A stretch of DNA of 64,000 bases, taken from assembly GCF_003171515.1 (NCBI RefSeq), contig NC_089393.1, forward strand, positions 372,001-436,000. Direction: 5' to 3'. Position 1 is the stretch's first letter. Each line of letters begins with the position of its first letter. Below the pieces are notes generated by a model. The model saw only the letters and a list, made by a program, of their open reading frames with translations. It had not been told where the DNA came from and made no database searches. This DNA comes from Pyrenophora tritici-repentis (taxonomy: Eukaryota; Ascomycota; Dothideomycetes; Pleosporales; Pleosporaceae). The position numbers were made by a program, and so were the translations under genes. Positions 9,568-19,463 of the stretch are shown in pieces.

Positions 9568-12500
9568 TTTGACGGGTTGATTGTGATGAAAAGTGCTAGA
9601 GAGCTTGGATTTGGTGAGGTCTTTAAGTTGACTGGTGAACCGGCTAGCAGTTCAAGTGAGCGTTGTGAGTTGTCGTGGTGACAAAGAAGGTCGGTCGAAA
9701 TGACTGTTAAAGACAAGGATGTCTTTGTGAAGGGTGCAATGAATGAATGACTGTTAAGACCTCAAGCCTGTAGAATGAATGATACAGGAAGAAGGGATAG
9801 TGCTGGAATATAAAGAGTGTGGGTGTGGTGTGGGTTAGTGAGGGAAAGGTGGGAAGTGTGGGCTTCCACGAGCTTTTACGCTAATGGTGGCGCTAGGCGA
9901 CACCCCTGGCAACGTGCCACTGTCGCTCATCGCATCCTCCGCTCACCACGACACCGAGTGACTAGTTCCGTCGCCTTGGGGTTGCAGTTCCGGCCCGGCT
10001 GCTGGTGGAACGGCAAGCATAGCGCGTTCAACAACCTTTGCCCAACTCTGCCTATTCGTCCACGCTGTCCATGGCCACAGGCCCGCAGTAGCCACCCATC
10101 TCCACTACCACATTATCACCGAGAAATCAAGACTTTTTCCTTTTCTTTGTGTTCATGCACATGCGCATGTGCAAGACGAACTTGGAGTCCGCTCATTTCT
10201 TTCTGCTGACGCCTTGGCCAGCTAAACATGGCGACATTCGAAATAACGCACATGGGAAAAGCTGGTTTCATGCCTCTGCAAGGGGCTAAGTGGCCGGCCA
10301 CAGGCAGCAAATCACAGCGCTGTGCCTGACGATCTTTGCATCGGGGGCCTGAAGCGCCCTGTCCCGCCAGGGGGGAAGCTGGAGCTGAAGTCCGTAAACG
10401 AAACATCCCGGGCGGCGAGTGTGCCTGCTGCGCCAACTCTGCGCCTCCTCCAGGTACCCGACAGGTCATCACCGCTAATTGAGGCTTCGAACGCCTCGGT
10501 TTCGATTCGTCTTGGGCCGACATGATACACGTGTATTGCCCAGACTTGCCCCACGGTCATGACAGCAGACAGCAGACATCGGACAGTCCAGAGCGCAAAG
10601 CTGGCTTTCTGTTGACAACCACTCACAGTGCGTGTGCATGTGGCCTGTTCCATCTTTGCGCGCGCATACTCATCATTGGCTGCCTTTGCTCCACTGCCTG
10701 CCAGCTGCAGCCCGACGCTGCTGTGTGCCGAGTTGCAACGGGGACCGGTTGAAAGCGTGCAATTGTTGGTGACATAAGAATACGTGCGGTTGTTTTACCG
10801 GACACCCTCAACAGACTCGTCGTTCGCTCGCTTTGTCTGCACGCTGCAGTTCCTGCAGTTCCACAGCTTCTGGACTCTCAGATGATGGCATTGTCAAGCC
10901 ATAAGCATGCGTTCGAAATGAATTGTGGACCTGCATGCACCTTTGCTGTTTTCCTACTGGGCGCTTACCTCTCCGCGCGGCAGCCATGTGCGAGAATTTG
11001 CGCCCTACGTTATCCACTTATCGATTGCGATAGCTATCCTTCTCCACGCCCGTTGCACTGGCCAAGTTCGAGTCTGCTTGGGATCAAAAAGACTTTTCCT
11101 TGGTCGCTTCTAGGCGTCACGCTCGTTGACTCATCTCCACAGTCATCCGGCATACCGAACCACGCGTCGTGCATCTTGACCGAAACTTTTAGTCACCAGG
11201 AGCCGCAGCTAGATAATTCCCATTTCGTCACTGCCCGGGTTCCTCAGAGACGCTTCACAGTAGCAGCTGCTGGGATATATCACAAAGAGCTGCCGAATCA
11301 AGCCGTAGGCCGGTGATTGCCACCCCGGGGCCTCGGTTCCATTGCCGTGAAATCGTTCCTTTTTACCCATGGCACTAAAATCCAAGATGCACGCGAAGCG
11401 ATCTACCGATGATCCTGTATCGAGGTATGACGGTTAAAAAAGACTGCATGCTTGGTACCAATTACAGACTCGTGCAATTTCCCATCAAAAGCGACTCCTG
11501 CTGAGCTTGTAGCCTGAAGCGTTAGCATCCTGCGCGTATATGCGGTTTGACATAGTTTTGACATCGCCTTTTGGTACGCTAAGGGGTATCAAGTTGCTTT
11601 TTGAGTCTTCAAACCTGCAACGCTTGGTCATGGTTTTACATCCAGATGAGGTTTACGAGTAATCCTCTGCTTACCGAGATGAAGGCCACCTACCAACACG
11701 ATGGAGCCGCCCCCGGATCATCACATCGTCTTCCGCGACCCGATCGCGCTTCGATCAACACACTGACCGAGCGATCTGCAATGCGTCTATGTACAACGTC
11801 TCTAGCACTTTGGCGCCATTTGTGCACACACACATGTATACAGCGAAGAGTTTTACACGCTATGTAGGCATCGAATACTAGATGACCTTGGACAGTGTCT
11901 GGTGTGGTTGAGCAACATCCGCAACTAGAGCTAGGGACAGAACTCTTTCAGAGTCACCGGAGCTGACCAAGATGACACCGCTCTGCCGAAAGTGTTCCCG
12001 CTGTCGCATCAAGCGAATGCTGCACGACCCAACCTCGGCGTCTCAAGCCTGGCAGATGACGAGGCACACACGCTATGCTCAGGTCGGGCAACATGTCCTT
12101 TAGTCACCTACATGTTCTTTTCGCACAGTTCATTTTTTTACCTTTCGATCCGATGTGTGCTTCTCCGGAGCCTTTGCCCCGTTCCACTTGTCAGAATGTC
12201 TCACCCGTTTTCGTGATTGGTTTCATGTCATGATTGCCTGATGACAGCTGAACATCAAAGGCCGCGAATAAGAGCATGGTATCCCCATAATCAGCAAACG
12301 TCGAATATTGCCAATTCTCGTAATGTATCATTATGCTGAGAGAAGGGCGTTCAGCCGCATTTGCCACAGTTTCTTTTCTTATATCTATAATTTCCGCTCT
12401 ATTCTGCGGCGTCAGCATCAACGGGTACACCTCCCGATAATGAAAGAGAACAGATTTGGAATGAAGTAGTTGAAAATGTTATACATTGGTGAAAGTTTCT

Positions 12501-12610
12501 ACCACTACACTATCGCTGTTGCCCCTAGCCGGCCGCACATAGCTTCTGGTCGTTGTCTTCTTTCCATGTCACCTCCTATGTCAGAGATGTACCTCTCGCT
12601 CCAGTAAGCT
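9568..12610. other. Long intergenic stretch, nothing recognised
   Basis: About 3 kb. The first few hundred bases should carry the promoter of the double-psi beta-barrel gene. No frame on either strand shows a domain, a convincing splice chain or a signal peptide. No inverted repeats or tRNA were seen. Confidence 0.45.
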
Positions 12611-13345
12611 TCAAGAATCGCATACCAGATAGTAAACGTACTCGCAGGTGAACCCAAACATGCCCCTAGCCCACATGATGTCCTCAAACGCCTCGTTCTC
12701 GCTCTCAAACATCTTCACGGTGAACCATGTCTGCTCCATGTCTTGGCCCCAACCCCCGCCAATGAAAGAATCTTGATGGAACCTCACTCGCCAAACCACT
12801 TCATCTCCAGGCCCCTCCATCTTATCCGCCTGCACAATCGGCAGCGAGGAACGAAATGCGGCCTTCTGGCCAAACTGCCTCGCCCTGAAGGTCGGCGCAC
12901 AAACCATCTCCTGCGCATCTAGAAACCTCACTACGTCTCCGTCATCCCAGAAGACGTTGTTCTCGTCGTGGATGCGGAAGGCATATGACAGAGGTAGGTG
13001 ATTATCTCCGCTGTGGCTTTGACGGAGAGCGATGCGGAGGAAGTCCATGCCCAGGCGCAGTGTCATGACCATGATGAACATGCGCTTGGCTTCGTTGAAG
13101 ACGCGGTTGCTGAAGAAGGCTTTGCTGTGTGCGGGGAAGTAAATCGTCTTTAGGTCTGGGTCTTGGTTGACAACGGCCTCGATGTTGGTCTTGGTGGTCA
13201 GCGCATATATGGCGGAGCGGGGGATGAACTCGATTCCGTGGCCGTTGAACTTGCTGGTGACTGTGTTCTCGATGATGTAGCTTTGGATTTGCATTAGCTG
13301 GAGTGAATGAGAAGAGGTGTTGAGAATGGTGAGGGGTTGAGCCAT
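12611..13345 (-). CDS. Orphan protein, upstream member of a tandem paralog pair
   Basis: Predicted 244 aa, no intron needed, start chosen at MAQPLTILNTSS. The frame stays open further upstream to 13582, but that extension looks like leader sequence. I do not recognise the family. It shares a pattern with the neighbour at 13963-14499: an aromatic-rich F(I/L)PxxAI segment, an FF(S)N..(F/Y)..A(K/R)(R/K)(M/L)F segment, GxD(F/Y)LxxxLR, then D(N/V)(H/N)LP(L/I). The C-terminal half, with WRVRFHQDSFIGGGWG and EQTWFTVKMFESENEAFEDI, is absent from the neighbour. There is no signal peptide or membrane segment. It is probably cytosolic with unknown function. Confidence 0.65.
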   Translation of the reverse strand: MAQPLTILNTSSHSLQLMQIQSYIIENTVTSKFNGHGIEFIPRSAIYALTTKTNIEAVVNQDPDLKTIYFPAHSKAFFSNRVFNEAKRMFIMVMTLRLGMDFLRIALRQSHSGDNHLPLSYAFRIHDENNVFWDDGDVVRFLDAQEMVCAPTFRARQFGQKAAFRSSLPIVQADKMEGPGDEVVWRVRFHQDSFIGGGWGQDMEQTWFTVKMFESENEAFEDIMWARGMFGFTCEYVYYLVCDS

Positions 13346-13962
13346 GGTGGGTAGAGGTGCTGGTGGTCTGGCAGCGACGAGGTTGTGTTTGTGGAATGGA
13401 GTTCTTGAGTAGTTAGTTTGGAGAGAATTGTTAGTGAGGAGAGTAGTAGAGGAGAGGTTCTTATGGTGGTGAGAGATCGGGGTGCTGTTCAAATAGCTAG
13501 CTAAGTCTTGTTCACTATCGCAGTGAATGGCAGTTTCTCTTCGTAGGCAGTTGCTCTGACAATAGGATGCGTTTTGAATCACAATATCACTTTTCTAAAC
13601 AACAGAAACCCTTATTCAAATATCCGGTGACCTCCAAGGCTGCAGTCCACATGGCCTCCAATCTCACCTTAATCTCTTATGGTACCGCTGGACTTTACCG
13701 CTCTCTCACCCCAGCCCAAAGGGCACAATACAACTAGCCTTCACTGCGAATTGTGGAAAGCGGGGCTTTAGAGCCTGTAACCCGCGTGATATTATAGAGC
13801 ACTGTCAGTCCTACGGTGCACGCAAGCCGGTCACACAAGCTGAGTGTATAAGCTGGCAGCTTCCACTTCCTTCACTACGACCATCTGATATGATCTCAAA
13901 GCGACTTTAGAATCTCCTCCTAATTTGCCGAAAGATATTCCAAACAAATATGAACGCCCGCT
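13346..13962. other. Spacer between the tandem orphan paralogs
   Basis: Holds the leader and promoter of the first paralog and the 3' flank of the second. No other feature was recognised. Confidence 0.4.
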
Positions 13963-14499
13963 TTACTCAATAACACACGGCTCTTCGCGAGAGTTAGACA
14001 CAACGTCATCCAGCCCCCACAATCTCATCTGGCTAGGTAAGAAGTACCTTACCAAGTCCCCGATACGCCTAGCCTCTAGAGCCTCCTCTGCGTTCTGATC
14101 GCCATTTGTATCGCTCGTCACAAGTGGCACTGTAATTGTGATTGGCAGATTGACATCCCACATATCGCGCCTCAGGATGTGCATCAGGTAGTTCATGTCG
14201 AGACCAGCGTATATGATGTACGTGAAGAGCTTCCTTGCATGCGCATAGATGCTGTTGAAAAATTTCCCAGGCTCATCGAGGTAGTATTGGCCGAAGCGGA
14301 TGCCGAGGTGGATGACGTAGGCAATGGTGGTGTAGCTGGCGAAGCGGTGGATGGCGGCAAGCGGGAGGTAGGTTTGCTGTGTGCCCGAGACGGTGTGGGT
14401 TTTGACGCAGGCCTCGAGTTCTAAATTCCATATTCGAATGAGCGTGTTCCATTCCTGTAAGGTGCATTGAGGGTCGACTGTGGTGAATTGGTATGCCAT
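13963..14499 (-). CDS. Orphan protein, second member of the tandem paralog pair (shorter)
   Basis: Predicted 178 aa, starting MAYQFTTVDPQ. It aligns by eye with residues 40-165 of the gene at 12611-13345: YLPLAAIHRF against FIPRSAIYAL, KFFNSIYAHARKLFTYII against AFFSNRVFNEAKRMFIMVM, and GLDMNYLMHILRRDMWDVNLP against GMDFLRIALRQSHSGDNHLP. It lacks the longer paralog's C-terminal half and ends SREEPCVIE. It could be a naturally short member or a truncated duplicate. An undetected downstream exon is possible because the spacer below 13963 was not resolved. Function unknown. Confidence 0.6.
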   Translation of the reverse strand: MAYQFTTVDPQCTLQEWNTLIRIWNLELEACVKTHTVSGTQQTYLPLAAIHRFASYTTIAYVIHLGIRFGQYYLDEPGKFFNSIYAHARKLFTYIIYAGLDMNYLMHILRRDMWDVNLPITITVPLVTSDTNGDQNAEEALEARRIGDLVRYFLPSQMRLWGLDDVVSNSREEPCVIE

Positions 14500-15681
14500 G
14501 GTGGTGGTTGCTGGTGATATTCTGGTGTGTTGTGAACGGTGGTAGTGAGATGGTCGCTTTGCATCTCTTTGGGGGGGTGTTTTGTATTGATTGTGATGGG
14601 TTATTTACCATGGTACTAAAAAAACTTGGAAAAGTCCGCAACCGAATTATTGTCAAGAGAATTGTTCGAAGCCGATTGATTGGTTCTAGCTTGCAGTCGC
14701 TACCAATGTTTGTTCATTGTTTTTCTACAAACGACCTGCTCATGTGCTTAATCGTGAATTCTTGTATATGCAACCATAATGACTGAGCTCTCTATACGTG
14801 TTCATTGCAAGGACTTTAATTTTCCTAGAAAATACAAACAGTGACAGAACAGTACTGAAGTATAAGTATATGAAAACCACAGGAAATATCTCATTATGCT
14901 AACAGTGCTACTTCTGTTTCATCTTTCCATTTCATAGAACTGAGTCGTAAAATTAGATACGGAATTATATCGACCCTACTACAATTTTTGGGCACACCGT
15001 AACATGATTTGAGTCCACATCCAACCTAAATATTATGCTTCTACATCATTAGGTCCTCGTAATCACAAATATGTACGTTTCTTCGTCTTCGCAAGGCTAT
15101 ACACCTTCTCAAGGTCCTAGAGCATGATGCTTAATCCATGCTACTTATATTCGTAACGAGTTGCCAAATTCGACGCCAACACTAGTACGCTTCCGCTTAA
15201 TCCCACAACTACAACCAGACTTCTCAAAAACACAAACCAACCCCTAACGATAGGAATACGTGTGCCGTTACAGTGACCATGATATCCATACTATTACAAG
15301 GTCCTCCTAACCCGTGCACAAATTCTCGCTGACCACATGACATCCTGAACTTCCAAGGTTTCCTAAAATCTCGACGTCAACAGTGCCGTCACATGAACGC
15401 AGCGGCTTAGAACATCTGCTGGGCCTGACCATGAACCGGGAACAGACGATCTTTCAAAGTAGTAGGCGGAGTCTCCACACCTTGGGTGTAGCGTGAATAT
15501 GACTGTAAGTGAAGATCGAGAAAAATGCGGGGTTATTAGTGTTTGCGTGTGCACTTTCACGTGGCCTCGGGATATAAGAGCCGTTTGTGTGATAGGCGTC
15601 GGGGGTTAGAACGCTTCATTTAAGTGGACGAGAAATATCCAGGTAGCGGTGCTGGCATATGTGCTCATGTTTTAGTGACGT
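14500..15681. other. AT-rich intergenic stretch left of the hAT element
   Basis: Noticeably AT-rich from about 14800 to 15350, with no coding signal. It could be an old, mutated repeat, but no family was recognised. Confidence 0.4.
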
Positions 15682-15689
15682 AGTAGCAT
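15682..15689. repeat. Left 8-bp target-site duplication of the hAT element
   Basis: AGTAGCAT is found here and again at 19016-19023, directly outside the element's inverted ends. Eight bases is the standard hAT target duplication length. Confidence 0.7.
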
Positions 15690-18600
15690 CAGAGAAGTCA
15701 ACAAACAAAACAACCAACATTTGAGGCGTAGATGTTGATTGACTGGCTCATTTCTTAGGGCTACAGTTTGTTTGTTTGAGTTGATGAGACTGAAGAGCCA
15801 ATTTTTGGTTGGTTGATTGATTGAATATTGATAGACTTAAGGTTCTGAAGGGACGTTTCTATGACAATTCTGCAGGCGGCTCTTCCCACGTTCCTATCGC
15901 AAACTCTTCCGTGAGCTCCTCATCAGTATGCTTTGCTGCTGTTGTCGTGCTTGGTGTTGTAAAACCTGCACGAGTCCACCGTTGCAAGCACACCAAAGCA
16001 GCCAGTAACTGCGCGCCAATTTTCCGCCTTTGTGGCTCAATTATATCGCCAGTTCCCGCAAAAACGCGCTCACAATCAGAGCTGGAGGCGGGTATAGTCA
16101 ACACGTCGATCGCCAATCGTGAAAGATGTGGATACTTCGGCTTCAACGATAACCAGTACTGTACAGCTGTTGGACCCTCCTTGTGTTGATCAGACGTCCA
16201 CATAGGCTCTTTTAACCAGCTATCGTACTCATCCTCCACCTCCAATGTATGCTCGCCGTCCTCATCTAGTATAGCGTCGATAGCGTCGTCAAAGCTGCTC
16301 ATGGTAGGTTTTGGCGCAGGGGTTGGTGTTGTGGCAGCAGCGGCAGGCTTGTAGGCAGCCCAAACCCGCAGAAACTTCGCGTGCGCGGTGCTCAATTGTG
16401 TAGGTTTGTCGCGCCAGAAGCGCTTAGAGTATGTTTTATATCGTGGATGTAGTGCCGTAGCTGCGTAGTAAATGGGACTTTGGAGGATCTTAGTAAAGTA
16501 ATTGCTCGCTTTTCGCCTCGCGGCTCGCAGGTTGATCGGGATGTGATCTTCGGGCGCCTCAGATGGCTCGTGGTTGACCGATTCGTATGGCCGAAGGCGT
16601 GCATCCAGCTCAGTTATCACACTCTCAAATACTGGGATGACCTCGTAGAGTGCGCCAAAACGGCCACACTTGCCGCGGCCTTGGAGGCGATCTGTAGCAA
16701 ACTTGAGCGGCTGCAGTATCGCCATGTACTCAGTAATCACCGCCCAGTCAGCCGCCGTAAGGCCGTCTGACCTCATCCACCGCGGCACATCAGGCAGCTT
16801 GTTTCCTCTAATAGCTGCCTGTTCGTCAGCCTGTTCAGTCTCGCGAATGTGGTACGTGGCGTATGCGTTGATAGCTTGTTGGAGCTGAACTCCGCGCTTA
16901 AAGCAGTCGTAATAGCTGTTCCAACGTGTAACACACGGCTTAATTGGCTCGCGAGTGCCGCCGCTGGCGCCTGTGGGCATGCTGTTAACTGCCTCGCGTT
17001 GGCAATCTTCAAAAATACTCCACTGCTTCGGCGTGTTGATGTAGTTGATAATATCAAGATACACGCCAAGCGGTCCTTCTTTCCGCCACTCCTTCATGTA
17101 AAAATCCTCCATCTTTGTGTTCTCCAGGGCGTTGTTATACGCGTCAGCATCCCTCCCGAACATAATCGTTTGGCCAACAAGGTTAAGTATGTGGCAAGCG
17201 CAGCGGAGGCGGCGATCGGAGGCAGAAAAGTGGTACATCGCGGCGAGTTTGTTAACAGCGGTGTCGTTATTGTAAGCGTTATCGAGCACAAAGTAGCCGA
17301 GTTTGCTGCGATTAATGCTGAAGGATTGCAGGATTTTGGTTACAGCGTCAGCTATCGCCTCACCAGTGTGGGCACCCACCAGCTGCGGCAGCGCGATGGG
17401 TAGGTCAACTATCGCGCCCTTACTGTTGGCGTAGTGAGCAACTACAGAAAAGAAGCCACGTTTGCCGCCTTTTGTCGTCCACCCATCGAAGCTTATATGT
17501 ACCTTGCTCTCGGCTTCAGCCAACGCGCGCACCACCTGAGGCCGTAGCCAACTGTACAACCTCATCACGAACGCTGACACGCTGTTATGAGACCTCCATA
17601 ACGCCGCCTCTGCCTCAGGATTAGCAAGCCTGATCATCTTGCGAAAAGCCGGCGTCTCAAACTCGCGGAGTGGTCTGTTGTTGTCGACCAGCCAGAGCGC
17701 AGCTGCCTGCCGAAATTCTTGTACGTCGAAGTTTCCTATAGTCTTGTACGCCTCTAGACTAAATTTGACACCGCTTAGAGCTGCCTGACGAAGTGATTGT
17801 TGTCCATGTTTGCGGAGAGGTTTGCTTAGGATTGGACCATCTTTGCTGAGCCGATGACCAGGTTTATCAAGCTGGAGGTGCCCGTTGGCGGCAGTGGTTG
17901 ACTTCGTTACTCGGTGTACACCATTAGGTAGCTTATGAATATGACAGTACTTGCACACAAAGTACAACTCATCTGGGTGGTGAGTACCCTCCTTCCAGAC
18001 ACGCCAGCCGTGTTGAAAAATCCAGCTTGCCTTGCCTCGTGGAGTGCTCAGCGGCGCGACAAACCCCTTTAATCGCGACCAATCGACGCCCTCAAAGTCG
18101 CGAAAATCGACGCTCACAGCGCTATCCTCCTCCACCGAAGCCTCAGTGGCAGCGCTAGAGAAAGCTAAAGGCTGTACAATAGAGTCCTCTGGCTTATCAA
18201 ACATTAACTGCGACTCCCAGGCTGGCTCATCAGTGAGCCGAGAGGCTTGTGAGGCAGCCAAAATAGGCAGTGGTGATGCCCGCCGAGGGCGCTCCTCGGG
18301 TTGTTGTACAGGCTTACATGGCGGTTCAATAGCCCGTGTGGGCGGCTCGATAACTTGTGTAGGCGGCTCTGTAGGCGGATCCGGCGTACTTTCTGGCAGC
18401 TCTATCGGCTGGGTTGGCTGGCTGCCGTCACCCAACAGCGCTTTGAGCGTAGGTTTGCGCGTACGTTGTGCTCGCTTGAAGGGAGTATCAGCTTCTTCGG
18501 CAGCCTCGGGCTTGCGTTTTGCTGGTATAGAGGGCATGGATAAGGCTAAAAGTAAGCCGGAGCCGCGAGAAAGTAAGGTGTTGTTAAATGTTATAAGCCT

Positions 18601-19015
18601 GATGTCAGTAGCACTAGGAATAGAACATGTGTGAATCGTGTTGTGTATTGTGCTACAGGAATTGAGATCTATGTCTCTGCCAGCTAGCGTTGTGGGCGCT
18701 AAGCCTCGTACGTACTAGCCTGGAGTGAGTGAGAGATGGGATGGAACCTAGGTCATATAACTTACACGCGAGTAGGCTTAGTAAGCAAGATCCAACACTA
18801 AGAATTCGTCGTTGAGCAGCTATCCCAGAGGCCTCACCTAGGTATCCCCCTCCCTCGCTTACTATCAAACAACACCAATCCTATCAACATTTTGTTCTCA
18901 AGATTGGTTGATTGATTGACAGAAATACAGTGGCTAACTGTTGGTTAGTTGGTTGGCTCCGAATCAAACAAATCAAACAACAATATTGATGAGATATTGA
19001 TTACTGACAACCTTG
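15690..19015 (-). mobile_element. Complete hAT-family DNA transposon, 3326 bp
   Basis: The ends read CAGAGAAGTCAACA (left) and, on the reverse strand from the right end, CAAGGTTGTCAGTA. This is an imperfect inverted repeat with 9 of 14 positions identical, starting with the CA(G/A)(A/G)G type end seen in hAT elements. The same 8 bp, AGTAGCAT, flanks both ends. The only gene is an uninterrupted 892-aa transposase on the minus strand. Subterminal zones carry repeated TTGATTGATTG-like words on both sides (around 15805-15830 and 18900-18925), possible transposase-binding sites. An intact frame and an exact duplication suggest a fairly recent insertion. Confidence 0.82.
15859..18537 (-). CDS. hAT transposase, intact, 892 aa
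   Basis: Cuts and pastes its own element. The N-terminus is a Pro/Glu/Thr-rich region with repeated (P/E)PPT motifs around residues 45-70. A BED-like zinc-finger segment follows near residues 180-235 (FVCKYCHIHKLPNG, then paired His). The RNase-H catalytic fold shows the first Asp in HISFDGWTTKGGKRGFF, the second in YFVLDNAYNND, and the CACHILNL segment. The C-terminal hAT dimerisation region contains LTIPASSSDCERVFAGTGD and RRKIGAQLLAALVCLQRW, the conserved Glu included. There are no internal stops or frameshifts. The neighbouring flanks (18.6-18.9 kb) lack coding potential and fit its 5' leader. Confidence 0.88.
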   Translation of the reverse strand: MPSIPAKRKPEAAEEADTPFKRAQRTRKPTLKALLGDGSQPTQPIELPESTPDPPTEPPTQVIEPPTRAIEPPCKPVQQPEERPRRASPLPILAASQASRLTDEPAWESQLMFDKPEDSIVQPLAFSSAATEASVEEDSAVSVDFRDFEGVDWSRLKGFVAPLSTPRGKASWIFQHGWRVWKEGTHHPDELYFVCKYCHIHKLPNGVHRVTKSTTAANGHLQLDKPGHRLSKDGPILSKPLRKHGQQSLRQAALSGVKFSLEAYKTIGNFDVQEFRQAAALWLVDNNRPLREFETPAFRKMIRLANPEAEAALWRSHNSVSAFVMRLYSWLRPQVVRALAEAESKVHISFDGWTTKGGKRGFFSVVAHYANSKGAIVDLPIALPQLVGAHTGEAIADAVTKILQSFSINRSKLGYFVLDNAYNNDTAVNKLAAMYHFSASDRRLRCACHILNLVGQTIMFGRDADAYNNALENTKMEDFYMKEWRKEGPLGVYLDIINYINTPKQWSIFEDCQREAVNSMPTGASGGTREPIKPCVTRWNSYYDCFKRGVQLQQAINAYATYHIRETEQADEQAAIRGNKLPDVPRWMRSDGLTAADWAVITEYMAILQPLKFATDRLQGRGKCGRFGALYEVIPVFESVITELDARLRPYESVNHEPSEAPEDHIPINLRAARRKASNYFTKILQSPIYYAATALHPRYKTYSKRFWRDKPTQLSTAHAKFLRVWAAYKPAAAATTPTPAPKPTMSSFDDAIDAILDEDGEHTLEVEDEYDSWLKEPMWTSDQHKEGPTAVQYWLSLKPKYPHLSRLAIDVLTIPASSSDCERVFAGTGDIIEPQRRKIGAQLLAALVCLQRWTRAGFTTPSTTTAAKHTDEELTEEFAIGTWEEPPAELS

Positions 19016-19023
19016 AGTAGCAT
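19016..19023. repeat. Right 8-bp target-site duplication of the hAT element
   Basis: AGTAGCAT, identical to 15682-15689. The following bases CAG also match the left element end, so the exact boundary could slide by up to 3 bp. Confidence 0.7.
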
Positions 19024-19463
19024 CAGCAATGTGAAGTCATGAAGAGAGTAATCACCGCTGTTGATACGGCTAAGGTATCGGAATCACCTTCGTTGCAACG
19101 AGTTGAAATGATTGTGATTGTTCTTGTTGTTCTATGGAGGTGGAGGGAGGTCGGCAGTAAGGCAGCAGCTAGAGCTCGGACCACACGGCTTAGTCAGCCG
19201 TGTAATCCAAGCTCGTGCATGCAGCAACCAGCTGCCTTATCTACCGCAGGTTCGATTCCCAACAACCGCAAAAACCGAAAATATGAAAGACAGACTGTGA
19301 TTAAAACATAACAATTAGATTACAAAAAGAGCTTCATTAGTAGACCTAGATCTACTAAAGACTGAATGTTGCGAAACATATCTTGCATGGTCATCTAGAG
19401 AGCGACAGCACTTGTTTTCTCCCTCCCAAACGTTACAATTTTTCCTTATTTATGCAACCCTCT
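19024..19463. other. Intergenic; degenerate tRNA-like B-box sequence
   Basis: GGTTCGATTCC near 19250 is a perfect B-box word, but the flanking bases do not fold into T, anticodon or acceptor stems. This is at most a tRNA relic. Otherwise nothing was seen. Confidence 0.3.

Noticed and set aside
18720..18790. tRNA-like B-box (GGTTCCATCCC on the minus strand) inside the hAT leader
   Set aside because: No cloverleaf can be formed, and the position within the transposon leader makes chance likely.
19180..19275. tRNA gene suggested by the B-box word GGTTCGATTCC
   Set aside because: The bases around it do not pair into a T-stem, no anticodon arm or acceptor stem can be drawn, and the A-box is poor. 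At most a relic.
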